Shown piece after piece: positions 23,801-35,731 of a stretch of DNA of 64,000 nucleotides (positions within the stretch are counted from its first letter, which is position 1; the number at the start of each line of letters is the position of its first letter). The notes under the pieces were generated by a model, which made no database searches, was not told where the DNA came from, and saw only the letters and a list, made by a program, of their open reading frames with translations. Source of the stretch: Lucifuga dentata (taxonomy: Eukaryota; Chordata; Actinopteri; Ophidiiformes; Bythitidae); NCBI GenBank assembly GCA_014773175.1, contig VXCM01001404.1:2039-66038 (forward strand), given 5' to 3'. Made by a program: the position numbers and the translations under genes.

Positions 23801-25182
23801 TGCAGTCAATTTGTATCATGTATCTGCATGCGCCGGCCAGGCACACAAAGCCTCCGAGCTAATTACTGAGGCGATTTGGATTCCGTGCGACCTGCACCAG
23901 AGAAGTGAACAATAAACCCAACAATCACAGAGAAACGGAGAGAAAGAGAGAGAGCAGTCACGTTGTCTGCAATTTATAAAGCCACAGCCAAGGCTCTCAA
24001 GTAATTAATATCATCAGCTGGATGTTGTCTTCATAATGATTAGAATTAACGCCTCTGGGTTCTAATGGTCCAATTAGTACATAACACTTAAAGTACATTT
24101 TAAAGTACATTTTTGGCAATGCTCTTGAATCCGATCCATTATCATTATTGAATTGGGGATGTTTGGTTCAATTCTTATTGAGGTTTTTGTGAGACACATG
24201 GGCTAGCTGTTGAACTCTGTCTTTGTATTTTAATTGGTTACAGAAATTAAGAATTTCTGATTAGCACCTTGGGTATACAAATATGTATTATGTTTTTATT
24301 TGTTTGCCGCTGTACACTATATGTATGTGTTATTACTAACCACCCAGCAGTTGAGTATTCTGCTGTTTTAGATCCTTTTTCCTTATTGAGCTGAAACAAA
24401 TCCTGAGAAAACGCTTGGGCCCAGATTCATAAACTGTAGCGTATGTTTTACCGCATCGCTATGCGCAAATATCACGGCGCAACCACGTTTGCTCATTCAT
24501 AAACGCCTGTTAACGACATATTTTAGCGTTAGCCTTGAAAGAGGCGTTACTGAGATATTTTCTTATTTGTGCGTCGCGGTAGCTATTCATAATACAAACT
24601 GACATGCAAAAAATAAGAGCTGCTTCAGTCCGGTGGTAAATTTCAGCAGTATGAAATCTGAGCGACGTTTCAAACTGTATTTACCTCACATGTGTAGTGA
24701 TCAATAACTCTGATAGATAAAGTCACTCAGCTGATCAGTCAGTTTTTAAATGGTGAGTTTTGATCCGNCCCCCCCCCACGCACTAAAGGGTTAAAATACA
24801 CGTTTAACTGTTATTTTAGCGTCAGTCTTTTAAAATGAGGATCTCTAAAGCAGAATGTAGGTTTTCTTTTGCCGATTTGTGGCTTTAAGGCCAGATAAAT
24901 CAGGATAAATGATGGTTGATAAATATGCAGCAGCTCATTAACATGCTGATCTTCATTGGCTTTTACCTGACACACCTCTCACAGCAACGCTGCCTTCAGG
25001 TGACAATGATGCGATGATTATCGCAGGAGAAGTTTTATGAATGCGCCTCAATCATCACGGCGCATATTAAGGCAACGTTACTCTCCGTTTCGCCGTTTTT
25101 TTTATGAATCTGGGCCTTGATGTTTCTGTACATTTTCTGACCATTGTCCTGCTACCAAGGCTGCAGAAATGAAGGTACTCAC
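20821..25182. other. rbfox3 intron between exons 2 and 3
   Basis: A 4.36 kb intron. Its right end contains a Harbinger-like element that ends 67 bp from exon 2. The stretch 21100-21400 looks like diverged transposon sequence but could not be classified. No additional exon was seen. Confidence 0.75.
24418..25116. mobile_element. Non-autonomous DNA transposon, Harbinger-like, TIR GGCCCAGATTCATAAA
   Basis: A 699-bp element with perfect 16-bp terminal inverted repeats (GGCCCAGATTCATAAA at the left, its complement at the right) and a 3-bp target duplication, TTG at 24415-24417 and 25117-25119. Internal sequence is rich in GCGCAA/CGGCGCA motifs near both ends. No coding sequence remains. The 3-bp duplication and the GGCC start suggest the PIF/Harbinger group. 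An N at 24768 interrupts a C run. Confidence 0.85.
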
Positions 25183-25326
25183 CCCAAACATTTGCCTTAG
25201 GTCGGGGTCCCGGAAGCGGAAGGGAATGTTGGAGACGTGTAACCGTTTGGGCTGCTGTTTCTCTGAAGAGTCTGAGTGCTGAAGCTGGAGCTGCTGAGAG
25301 ATCTCTGTTTGCGTCACATCATCTGT
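25183..25326 (-). CDS. rbfox3: rbfox3 coding exon 2 (144 nt): linker and start of the RRM
   Basis: Acceptor ccggcag/ACAGAT and donor GGG/gtgagt bound an exon of 144 nt (48 codons), phase 0 at both ends, the size known for this Rbfox exon. It begins TDDVTQTE, passes through a Gln-rich linker, then [19 protein letters not shown] and [18 protein letters not shown] is the RNP2 strand of the RNA-recognition motif and carries the aromatic and hydrophobic residues that contact the UGCAUG ligand. The preceding intron is 6.66 kb and the following intron 4.36 kb. EKQQPKR matches RBFOX3; RBFOX1 has NKSQPKR here. Confidence 0.97.
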
Positions 25327-26744
25327 CTGCCGGAGGGAAACAAACAGGGAAAAGACACAAGCTGCTCATTAGCTGCTACGGTATACCGTTACTCCCAATC
25401 CTGAGGTGGGGGGTGGGGNGAGAAATAGGAGAGTGCCGGGGTGCAGGGTGAGGTGGGGTGGGAGGCCCAGCTGACTAACTTGCTCAGCGTCTGCCATTTT
25501 TCAATCCAGTGAGAAAGCCGAAGCGATAAACAGCCGATGACTTATAGTTTCAAACCTGAGGTTGTGCATTACAAATCCACTTATTAATCTCTTGCACTTA
25601 GCTCTTGAGCAACAGGGAAGATTGAAGGCGCTGACAAAAAGGCGTGGATATAGATCCCACCGAGCCCTGACATGTCTAGACTAAAGACACATTATTGGTG
25701 ACGTTTGCACACAGCCATCAGAGTGCGAGGCCCAAAGCCCTCTGCGTTGTTGTTTCCATCATTATGCGAATGCTATGCTGACATTTCTATATAAATGACG
25801 TGTCTGATGTCTGTGACAAATTCCACTTCTTTCCCTCTCTGACACCGGTGATGGATTTTACTGTGGGCGCTGGCGGCTTGTCTCTTTAGACGGACCTTGT
25901 TTTTGAGGCCTTTTTTTTTTTTTCCTGATGAATTTTCTCTGACCAAAGCTACGTTGGCGAACGCTAAAGTTTATCCTCTCAGTTTTTATTTATCAGTCAA
26001 ACAAACAACTTTTAACCCTTATTCGGCTGTGCTGGTGACTCCGCAGAGGGATTAAATAAAGCAATGCAGAGAGGGGGAGAGTAGAAATGGCAGATACTGA
26101 GTACAAAAGCTGTTTGAATGTGATATGTAAACTGCCAGGTCTCCGGGGAAGAGCTCTCTGAGCATGCCAAACATACTATACACTGGCTGGAAAGTCACAT
26201 ACACAGACACAATCTTGTACTCAGACCCAGGCGTGAAAAAGGAGTAGGTTGTTGCCAGAGTACAAATGGTTCAAATGACACACACACTGATAACCCTCAC
26301 CCTGCTCCGAGGCTGTCAGAAGGCTGCAGGCCTCTCTGAGTGATACATATCCCACCATTTAGGAAATGGGGTAGGGATTTATTCATTATAATTCATCATC
26401 ACAGTATTATCATTATCATCATGATCGTAATGATGATCGCCTTTATTATTCTCATTATCATAATCACAATCTCCACTGTAATGGCCGTCATTTATTTGGT
26501 TTTTATGGCCCATTCCGAGACGGTGACATACATTGTTAACAGTGACAGTTGTTTGATTCAAGGTCCCACTTTGTCTCCCCTGCAGCCGTGCAGGTAGAGC
26601 AGGTTTGGTGGCAGCTTCTGCAGCCGTCCTAAGTCCTGCCTGGACGTGACAGCATCCAGACCAGAGGTTAACGCATGGCGAAGGACACTGGAGCCAGCGG
26701 ATGCACTGAGCTGGTCAGCTGGCTAGTAAGAGTGGATTTGTGAC

Positions 26745-26760
26745 AGAGAGAGAGAGAGAN

Positions 26761-26792
<32 letters not shown>
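26745..26792. repeat. (GA)n microsatellite interrupted by N
   Basis: A GA run on both sides of an N at 26760; the true length is unknown. Confidence 0.95.
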
Positions 26793-26797
<5 letters not shown>

Positions 26798-27401
26798 TAG
26801 AGAGGCAGAGCGGGTCTTAACTCTGCCATGTCCTCGTGTGCTGGAGGTTAATAGCCTGAGTAGCCATGTTGGGCCCCGGGGGTGACACATCGCAGACAGA
26901 TGCTGGGACCGTGGAGGGTGACAAGGTACTGGAGCCCCGCGGGTCAATCTGTTTCATCGGTCACACATGACACTATCGACCTTTAGCGTATGTTACCAGA
27001 CTACTGAGCACCGCTGTCCTCCAGCCGTGTCTGTCTGGCTTTTTATCATGGGAGACACAGTCGTGTGTTTGCAAACATCCAGATTAACTTTCACTCTGCG
27101 CTCAGACAGGCCGGCAGCACGCTGACATAGGGGGCAAATACACATACAGAGAACACAAATACTGAATCGCTGACTCCCAGCACCCAAGACTCCATCCTAC
27201 TAACTCAATAAGTTCTGGTGTCACTGAGATCTGGGATGCCTGCCTCTGCATGCAGCTCCCGAGGCTCCAACCTGCCTGCCTGGTTGTGAGATGGTGGTGT
27301 TGCAGTGGAAAATAATTACCTCCGTATTACCATCGGAGACCACCTTCAGCGGCACTTTACTGTCCCGACAGCTGCTGTCGAGGGGAGGATTGGGAGCTGG
27401 A

Positions 27402-27433
27402 TGTGTGTATGTGTGTGTGTGTGTGTGTGTGTG
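27402..27433. repeat. (GT)n microsatellite
   Basis: A GT run with one interruption in the exon 1-2 intron. Confidence 0.95.
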
Positions 27434-29223
27434 CGATGCAAAACACGGTGTCATCGACAAACCAGAGAGTGAGAGAGCTGTCAGCTCCTGCAACTCTCCG
27501 GCTTCCTGTTCAGTCATTTCTCTAAGACTCCCTTGCTGTTATTTGCAAATCGCCTGCAAAGTGCTCGGCTCAGCACTTTCCCCCTCCTCACGGAGTGGCA
27601 TTACAAGAGCATAATTGAAACTATCTGATTGGAATGCTGCCAAGCAGGTAGATTACATCCGATTAAATAGGGGGGATACTGAGTCTTCGCTCACAAGAAT
27701 TATAATGCCTGTGCTTTAATTCATTTTTTCCCCCCTCCTGGTCCTCCATTGTTTGTTTTCCCTTTTTTAAAGAAGCCACAAACATGTCCCCTCCATTAGC
27801 TGAAAGAGCAGGAGGTGAGAAGGGAGTGTGTGAGAAGGGAGTGTGAGGAGTTGAGCCCCCCCTCCCACCCCCCACGCTATTCATATAGAGGCAATAACAC
27901 AGATATCCTCTTTTAATGGTGGCCTAGATACTGCCACCAGCCAAACACCGCCTTTGAAAGCTACACCCTTGTTGAGTCTCAATCCTCTAAACACAGCTCA
28001 TGTGAGATGAGAGAGGTTGTGTGTGTGTGTGAGAGAGAGAGAGTTGGTGAGTTCCTCTGTGTCCATGAATGTTTGCGTGCTCATTCATGTTTGCCTCGTG
28101 TCTTTGTGTGTCGTGTGTATGTGCATGTGTGAGTCTATATTATCACAGTCCCCCAGAATATCCTTTGGAAAGTCTTCATGCTGCTGACACGGGCTGTGAA
28201 AAATCTGGAATTGAGTGATGCCCTAACGCCACTGCCTTAATTTGTTATCTGAAAAGAGAATGATTACTCATGAAATTCAACCAAACCTCAGACTATGTGA
28301 ACCCGGCCAGATAACGAGCTCTTCTTCTTCTTCTTTTTTTTTTTTTTTTTNTTTTTTTTTTTTTTTTATGTGAGCAGAGCAGATCTCACTGTCAGCCCTA
28401 TGCTACCATCATCTCTGAGGATTTGGGGGAAAGTTGGGGCGCCTCTCCTCAAGTTGCCTGCTTTCAAGTCAGGTTGTTTGAACATGGTAGAGTGCGAGGT
28501 CCCAGAGGTCTGGCTCTGGACAACACCACCTTCTCAGTGTAGATAGAGAACTACTAGACTCAGACAGAAACAGAGGGAGAAGCAAGAGTCCCTGCACCTC
28601 ATTAAAACATACACACTCTCCATTCTCTACGGGGAATTCACACAGAATCCATACATTTCACTGAATTTTCATTCTCTCTTGACTCTTTTTAAGTCTTTAA
28701 GTCAAGAAGATGTGCAGAATAAAGTGTCGTCATGGGGAAGAGGAGCTGAGCGCAGCAGAGTCGAGTGAAGCGAACGGGAGGAGGGAAGAGCCGCAGCGAG
28801 CGCTGATCTGCTCCCTCAATCTGTGTTTCTGCAGGGTGCCCTAATCAAAGGCACCCGAGCCCGTCTGTGACACCCAGAGCAAACAGGCTGGGTCTGTCGT
28901 TAAAGATGGGGAACACAGCGGTGGGCGACACTACACCAGTGGCCCTAGGGATTAGGCTCTCTGTTTACAGCCCACTAATCTCATCCTCCGTCCTCACTGG
29001 GAGATGGGAGGAAGTGGAGAGAAAGAGGATGCAGAGAGTGAGAGGAGAGAAAAGGAGGAGGTTGAAAAACTGAGGTTGGAGGAAAGTAGAGATGAGGTGA
29101 GGGAAGGCACAAGAGGGAAGAGCATGAAGGGAAAGCAGGGCTGGCTCTCATCTCTCCATGGCCACCATCTCTAGGCTTTTTTCACAGCGGGTGAACAGAT
29201 GAAATGAAATCAAATGCGAACTG

Positions 29224-29249
29224 GAGAGAGAGAGAGAGAGAGAGAGAGT
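29224..29249. repeat. (GA)n microsatellite
   Basis: A short pure GA run in the exon 1-2 intron. Confidence 0.94.
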
Positions 29250-30848
29250 GCGGAGGGGTGTGTGGGGGAAAAGGAGGCAGAGCCTGAGAGTGGAACCTCC
29301 TGCCAAGTCTCTCCTCACTTTAAACTCTCTTGTGTCAGCCATTACTGTAAGTGGGAGACATAACCACCGAGCAGTAGGAGAGTACCACACAAATCTTCAA
29401 ATCAAACATTGCTACATTACAAAGCAATGATAATACGCTATGCAACGCTGTCGCTCTGCTGCATAAGCATTTTTTTCCCTGCCAAATGTTCATCGTAGAA
29501 CAGCAATTGTGAGGCTGGGAAAAAAAAAAAAATGGAGTTATTAATGGTGTTCTCTAAGAGCGACCTAGATCTCTCTCGGGAGCGTCGTGGCCTCCCCGTG
29601 ACCTCTCTCAGCAGGTGTTTTCATGCTATAGGAGAAAAGAAGCTGTGAAGTCTTTTTTTTCCCCCTCCCTCCTCTCTGCCAGGTTTATCAGTCTTTCTAG
29701 AGGTGTTTAGGAAGTGTTCAGCTTAGCAATCCTCCCTTTCATCTGCAGCTGCCTCTTGTGAAGGTAAATTCCAGGTCAAAACATTTTATGCAAGTATAAT
29801 ATAAATCGATAAATGTGTACTATACAATATATAATTCCAATACTTTAAATCTTTAAAGTAAAGTTTAAATCAGCAGTTACACGGGAAGTTGTATGCTTGA
29901 AGGAAAAGCTCAGATATCTGGATGCCGTTACAGCTAATTAGCTAATTTGATGCAATAGCTTAGCGATTGGTTTTGGCTTGTCTGCGAAGGGAAAAGGCTC
30001 TTAAAGTGCATCCGTCTTTTCCTCCTGTAGCTGAGACCAAATGGAAAAAGGGGAGGGGCCTGTGCTTTCAGAGATCCTAAATCATTCATGTTTGCAGTGT
30101 GTCGAATCTCATCCAAATAAAGAAAACAACTCAGGTTTACATGTTTTCCTGGGAGCCCTGAATGGCTCTTCTGAAATGCGCTTTCGTTTTATGAGAACAT
30201 TTCTAATTAAATTCAATCACCTCCAAAGCCAAGCACTGGGCTTTTCTATTACATCCTCTGGCATCAAAGTCTGCAGCTATTCACTAATAGGCAGTGGTAT
30301 AACTCCAATCTTATTGAATGCAACTCAGAATACCCATTATGAAGTATAAAAATATTGGTTTATGAAGAAGAAAAAAATGTAGAATATGTATATTACATAA
30401 ATATATTACAAAGGCCAAATTTATGAGTTAGGACAAAGTATTTACTATATCATCTAAAAGTACTCATGTACTCATTAATACGCTGACATACATTATTCAA
30501 AATGATTTTGGAGGATTGTATTAAATATGTCATGCATAAAAGTATCGCGTAGCAATAGAATTAATAATTTATTACACCTGTAATTTAAACATTTCAGAAG
30601 AATTATGAGGCCATAAAATTTCAGGAAGTATTGATTACAAGCTAGTTAGCCTTTAAACTGCATTTAAAATGTTGTGTAATTATGATTCTGCAGTAAATCT
30701 GCGTTACAAAGAGGCAGAGATTGATTCATGGCATCAAAAATGAAAGGAAGGAGTGCCAAAACATTCACAGCTTTGGGCAACGATAGATGATGAAAGAGTG
30801 GAAAAGTACTAGCTACAATGATTTTCAAGAGCTTTTAACTTTTTTTAA

Positions 30849-31407
30849 AGGACTGTACCAGCCATTTTGCAAGTTTGAGCCTAATATATTCAATTTTCAT
30901 ACACGTAACGTTACTGACAGTCATTTCCCAAAGGATAAAACCGTATTTCAGCTTTCTTGCTATTATGCCAAATCTCTTAATCTTTAAAAATCAAATATTC
31001 AAGCGATACACCCACCTTGAAAATTTTGATGTCACGATCGTTTAAATTTTTTGATAAATGCAGGTCTTCTTTTGGGACTATATTCCCTGGTGGAGATATA
31101 CATTCACTCCACGCTTTTTTATTGCGTTTAAATGTAAAATTACAGAACTTCAAAAAAACTCCCCCAGAATACAAGTCTTATTCATGATGATGGATTACCT
31201 ATCCCAGGAACGTTTCAAGTATCAACAAATTGATTTTAATAGCGTACCAGAATGAACTGAAACCAATGGTGGTCTGAAAGGTAGGAAAAATTCTTTTTTT
31301 AATTCACGGTTCCAGTAGTATGCTTTGGGAAATGATTGTCAGCAATGTAACATGTATGAAAATTGAATATATTAGGCTCAAACATGCAAAATGGGTGGTA
31401 TGGTCCT
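30849..31407 (+). mobile_element. TTAA-type MITE, copy B
   Basis: A 559-bp copy in the same orientation as copy A. TTAA flanks it at 30845-30848 and 31408-31411. The ends are AGGACTGTACCAGCC and GGTGGTATGGTCCT. Internal landmarks shared with copy A include ggactatattccc, gatggattacctatcc and accagaatgaactgaaacc. The inserted base outside each TTAA differs between copies, which supports TTAA as the target duplication. Confidence 0.88.
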
Positions 31408-31617
31408 TTAACACAAGACACAAAAAAATTTGATCTTGTGATCTTCATTTTAAAACACACACTGGTGTGAAGTAGAGGGCATCAACCAACTACCAGTTTA
31501 TATGTGGTGTTGTTATAAATAAAACATGTATTAGCTGTAGTAGGAAACATTAATGCTAAATGGCTAATGCTATTATATTATTATTATAATGTAAGTTGTG
31601 AGCAGCGTTGTCGTTGT

Positions 31618-31860
31618 TGTGTCAGGTCAAGTCAAATATATTTGTATATCCCCAGGATCGCATACAACGTCTTAAAGGGCTTTACACCCACACATTAGCG
31701 GTTCCCGACCCAGCCCAAGCTTTCTATGAAGAAAAGGAAAAACTCCCCCAAAAACCTTATTATATAAGGAAAACGAAAAAAAAAAACCCAGGAGAGGCTA
31801 TCCAAAGCTCTCTCCTCAAACGACCAGGTGTGCAATAAGAGCCGCGGGTGTAGAAACAGG
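31618..31860 (+). repeat. Fish interspersed repeat (GTCAAGTCAAATATATTTG..., ACCAGGTGTGCAATAAGAG)
   Basis: The order of landmarks is that of a repeat common in spiny-rayed fish: a gtcaagtcaaatatatttg start, a gggctttacacc block, ggaaaaactccccc, a gaaaa-rich stretch, then ctctctcc and accaggtgtgcaataagag. It ends about 130 bp from the donor of coding exon 1. Identification is by recall of the consensus, and its class (SINE-like or DNA element) is not settled. Confidence 0.55.
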
Positions 31861-31985
31861 TAAATTATAAAGATCAAAACAAGAAAGTATTACAGAATAA
31901 TATGAACAGCAAATATTTAATGATCCAGCGTTAGTTAATATGAAATCGACGTTATAATCTGTGTGTGTGACTTGTGTGACTCTGA

Positions 31986-32112
31986 CCGGTGCGTTTGTGG
32001 TGGCGGTGATGGCGGTCGTGCTGTTGTCGGTGCCGGCCGGCTCGCTGTNCCGGTGCGTTTGTGGTGGCGGTGATGGCGGTCGTGCTGTTGTCGGTGCCGG
32101 CCGGCTCGCTGT
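31986..32112. repeat. 63-bp direct duplication around a single N (assembly artefact) in exon 1
   Basis: Bases 31986-32048 and 32050-32112 are identical, with N at 32049. Counting one copy restores the expected exon length and phase. This looks like two contig ends that overlap but were not merged. Confidence 0.93.
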
Positions 32113-32302
32113 GCGTTTGTGTGGCCGTGTAGAGGGTCATGGCGTGCTCGGGAACCCTGCTCTGCCCGGTGTAGTCCTGCGTTGGAAGTGGGTGCGGTGC
32201 AGCAAACTCGGCAGGGATGCCGTTCTGTGGGGGAGGTGGGTACTGGGCGGGGGTGTACGGCTGGGCCATCGCTTCTGGGGGGTTGGTGGCCTCTTGGTTA
32301 CC
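31987..32302 (-). CDS. rbfox3: rbfox3 coding exon 1: N-terminal Gln/Pro/Thr-rich region (duplicated by assembly)
   Basis: The exon starts after an acceptor (tcgtag/GG) and reads in frame [12 protein letters not shown], which corresponds to the conserved GNQEAAAAPDTM junction of Rbfox proteins. The internal Met (32269-32267) is the usual MAQPY start. It continues through [14 protein letters not shown] and [15 protein letters not shown] to TTNAP, then the donor CCG/gtcaga at 31986. The region is low-complexity and unstructured in the family, and acts in protein interaction and splicing activity. A 63-bp block occurs twice, at 31986-32048 and 32050-32112, on either side of a single N at 32049. 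As assembled the exon is 316 nt and loses its frame. Counting the block once gives 252 nt, 84 codons and phase 0, which matches exon 2. The duplication is therefore probably an assembly error, not a mutation. Confidence 0.93.
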
Positions 32303-35300
32303 CTACGAGAGATAAAAACATGTTGTCAGACCTGCTGTTGAGATTAAAGTTACATGGTTGGACTGGCACGGCGCAAACATTAAAGGCAAACATGTTTCCA
32401 ATGAGGTTTGGGAGGCAACAGGGGAAGCTCGTCCCGCAAACCAACTAAGTCAGGGAAACAGCAATCATATCACATTTCAACTCGGATTAAAGAATTCCTT
32501 GATCATTGCTAATGAACACAATTTATGTTGTAGAGCGAGGCTCTCAGATGAGGGAGCAAGAGTCAGGGGGAATCTCAACTGCACTTGTGGCAAAACACAA
32601 GAGAAAAGATCAATTAATTGATAAAATTTTGATTAGTGTCTTTGATTACAATGACAGGTCTGTTAAACTAAAAGCTGCTTTCTCTCCAAGCTCCATTTTT
32701 CCTTCTTTTAACACCAACCTGCATCTCACTTTGTGCTTTGCTGCTTTTCTCTCCGGCTTCCATTCCACGTATGCGGTATATACAATACCACATATGCTTT
32801 TTAGTCTGTCCTCCTGGCTTACGTGATAGATGGCCCTTTGCAGTGCGGCAGTTTTGCAAACCCTTTCTCTCGTGTGGATGCTGGAGATGATGAGCTGCAG
32901 AAATAATGGACTTTTCTGGCTGGTACACATTGTTAAACTCGGTAATGGCCGGACTACAGAAGTGCATGTCTTATTGTTCAAAAGCACTAGGCTCTGCGAA
33001 TCCAGACTAATGAGCAGAACAGTGAGATCAGTGCTGCTGGAGCGGATATCCATCCTAACATTAAAAACACAGAGGAGAAGGTGAGACAATAACACCAAAA
33101 TCCAATAACACCCCCTGCAAATACCCTCAATCAAATTTAAAGATACAGATCATGCGAGCTCAACGCATAACTCTTTCGATAAGAGAGAGGGAGGGGGAAA
33201 AAAAAAGCACACAATAGCAGCCAGAAGTAAGGGTTTATGATTTGAGAAAAAACAATAACAGTAAACAGATAGAGAATTTTCTGTCTCTTCCTTTACAAGC
33301 TGGCTGGGGATGGTGAGATAGGAGATAAATGTGTTTTATTCTTTATTTTCTTGGTTGCTGCTGTGTTTGGGCTCCTTCTGCAGCCTTCCACAAAAAAAAA
33401 AAAAAAAAAANAAAAAAAAAAAAAAAAAAGCTCAGTTTGGGCAGGAGGAGGCTGCTGTTTTAATGAGAGAACTGAGCACCGCTATGCTGTAAATGTAGTG
33501 GAAATAATTCTACTCTGACGTGTTGGCAAACAAACCTCGGACTAAACTGTGCTCTGCCAATTAAGGAAATGCTCCATTATCTAAATGAAAAAACAGAGGG
33601 CCTTCAGCTTTGAGAGAAGAGAAGGATGGCAGCTTCCAGGAGCCTGCTGGGCCTCAAGGCTTGGTGCTGGTGAAGAAATGGACCCTCACTTCCTGTCTGA
33701 CCTAATCTCTTTCTCTCTTCCTCATTCTCTTTCTCATTATACACTTATTTCTATCTCTCTCTATTGCTCAGCCATCACCCTCTCGCTTGCTCTTTCCCTT
33801 TCATGCTCATCCCTCTCCCCCCTCTCTCTTTTATGCTGAAACTTTTTTAATCTCTACCCCTGTGCTCTACTTTTCCTTTCCCTCCAGTCATGGCATTATA
33901 TAACACACTTGCATTGTGGGGCATCCTAATTCAAGGAAGCTCTTGATGTTGGCAATTTTCTACTTCTAAGCGCTCATTTAAAGAAGAATGGGGTTGGCTA
34001 CCTAAAAAAGAAAAAAAAAAAAAAAANAAAAAAAAAAAAAAACACACCTCTTAGTATGACAGCTGAGAGTACTATCAGATCTTATGTCCTCGTTTTAATC
34101 ACGCCGTCCAAATGATCTGCGAGTTACACATTGATACTCAATGGTCCAGCGAGCTTAGCATCGAGAATGTGCAGCGCTCTGCACACATGACGCACTCTTC
34201 CAGCCATTAAGAAGATCAAAGCTTGAGTTACGGCTGTTAGTTTAGTCTGTCTGCTCTGACTGCTGTACGTCGTCCTGATCTTTCTTTCTTTCTTTCTTTT
34301 TTTTTTTTCGGGATTTTGCTGCGAGGCCCAGCAGGATTCACCGTGAGAGAAATGTGGAGCATTACCGGCACGCGTGGTGTTGGTTAAATATGAGGCTTAT
34401 GAAAGGATCGCTGCGCTTGACTTAAAAGACAAAGTTACTAAACTTGAGTCTTTCTGATTTGTCCTGGGATGTTTAGTTTCTATTTAGTTTTGTTTCTTGT
34501 TCGTTACTTCTGCTAGCTTACTACACCATTTTATTTACATCCCTCATTAGCTTTACTCTTCCTTGTTTTCTGTTTCCTTTACATGCTTGAGTTCTGCATC
34601 CGTCAGTAATTTCATCCTGCCTCCAAAGGTGTTTTTGCACTTGGGCCTGAGTCCAACATCGTATCCGACTTAGCTATGTGAGCATTAAACAGAACCATGA
34701 ACCCACAAACTGAGTAACGCCTGCAAGCTTGGCGTTAGAGAAATAAAACTCCAGTCTTGTAGCGCCATGCTCTTTCTAAGGGCAGCAAGGCAAAAGCGAG
34801 GAGGCGGGGAGTACAGGCCTCATTAGTGAAACACAAAGTAACACAGGCTCCCGTATGATCTTCGCCTTCCTCTGATGTATGTGACAAACGAGTTATTCAA
34901 CTGGAAATGAACTGGGAAAAGAATAAAGGCCCATGCAAATCAGGGGAGTTGTGGTCGTCCCAGTGCGACCACGCACCCTTTTCGCTGGAGCCGGGCTCGC
35001 CGTCATCAAGATAATCCATGGTGTCTAATGAAAAGCCCTCCATGCTAAACCAGTCGGGCGCAGAGCACATCTCATTCCGCTGAAAAATATTGCTGTTCAT
35101 TAGGGCCGTGAAGAAGTGCTACAAGTCGTTGTTATATTGGGATGACGGCGAGCGTTTCTCTACCTGCACCTGTTTATGGGAAAAGAGCAGGTCCCTTTGC
35201 GGCACTTTAATGCCCCCTTACACGGCCTGCTGCCATGAGCCGCCTAAAGCCAGCCTCCACAGGCGGAACAACTAAGAATAAAGCCAACTATAGAGAGCGG

Positions 35301-35525
35301 CGTTTATCGATCTCTCATCCCATGCTAGCCCTTCTCTCTTTTTTTTTTTTACATTCTACTTTCTCTCCTTCCCTCCATCTCTCCTTTCACCCCTTCCACT
35401 CCTATTACCAAGGAACACAATAAAAACACTCTCTAATCTGAAGCACTCTCCTCGTGTGAAATTGGATTGGAAACCGTTACTTAAGGAGATCACTTTTGGA
35501 GCGGAGTTTCTGTTTTAAAGTCAGA

Positions 35526-35658
35526 GTCAGGAGCCAAAGACGTGAGGAAGGCCGCCGTGGCGATGCCCGCTGCTGAGGCTGCCAGTCTGAGNGTCAGGAG
35601 CCAAAGACGTGAGGAAGGCCGCCGTGGCGATGCCCGCTGCTGAGGCTGCCAGTCTGAG
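35526..35658. repeat. 66-bp direct duplication around a single N
   Basis: Bases 35526-35591 and 35593-35658 are identical, separated by N at 35592. Same pattern as the exon 1 duplication; probable assembly artefact. Confidence 0.93.
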
Positions 35659-35694
35659 AGAAAGTCAGGATTCAGCATTCAGCATCGTGACACA

Positions 35695-35698
<4 letters not shown>

Positions 35699-35729
<31 letters not shown>
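35699..35729. repeat. (GA)n microsatellite
   Basis: A pure GA run just after the 66-bp duplication. Confidence 0.96.

Positions 35730-35731
<2 letters not shown>

Larger units (their letters stand above)
25327..31986. other. rbfox3 intron between exons 1 and 2
   Basis: A 6.66 kb intron. It contains a GA repeat with an N (26745-26792), a GT repeat (27402-27433), T-rich runs with an N (28351), a second complete MITE and an interspersed repeat next to exon 1. Bases 26387-26475 are an imperfect ATC/ATT-rich low-complexity patch. No coding signal was recognised. Confidence 0.8.
8228..32302 (-). other. rbfox3: rbfox3 (NeuN) gene body, 3'-incomplete
   Basis: This is the span of nine consecutive coding exons of an Rbfox-family splicing factor, a nuclear protein that binds (U)GCAUG in pre-mRNA and controls neuronal alternative splicing. 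The visible coding length is 890 nt once an assembly duplication in exon 1 is discounted, about 296 codons. Exon sizes and phases follow the conserved Rbfox structure. The assignment to rbfox3 rather than rbfox1 or rbfox2 rests on three stretches that match my recollection of RBFOX3: [10 protein letters not shown] before the [11 protein letters not shown] in the N-terminal region, and [10 protein letters not shown] followed by [12 protein letters not shown] in the C-terminal domain. The final coding exon is not in the window and is expected left of the satellite array. No upstream exon carrying an alternative N-terminus was found to the right. Paralogue a or b is undetermined. Confidence 0.93.

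Noticed and set aside
26387..26475. ATC/ATT-rich patch as a coding or regulatory unit
   Set aside because: It is imperfect trinucleotide low-complexity sequence without other support.
27811..27846. Short tandem duplication of gagaagggagtgtg
   Set aside because: Two imperfect units of about 16 bp; ordinary slippage.
32646..33134. 162-codon minus-strand open frame
   Set aside because: No recognisable domain, no splice context, adjacent intronic composition; length can arise by chance in a 64 kb window.
34897..35100. Acidic 67-codon minus-strand frame (MCSAPDWFSMEGFSLDTM)
   Set aside because: The composition looks protein-like, but there is no homology I can name, no splice sites supporting it and it lies within a long intron.
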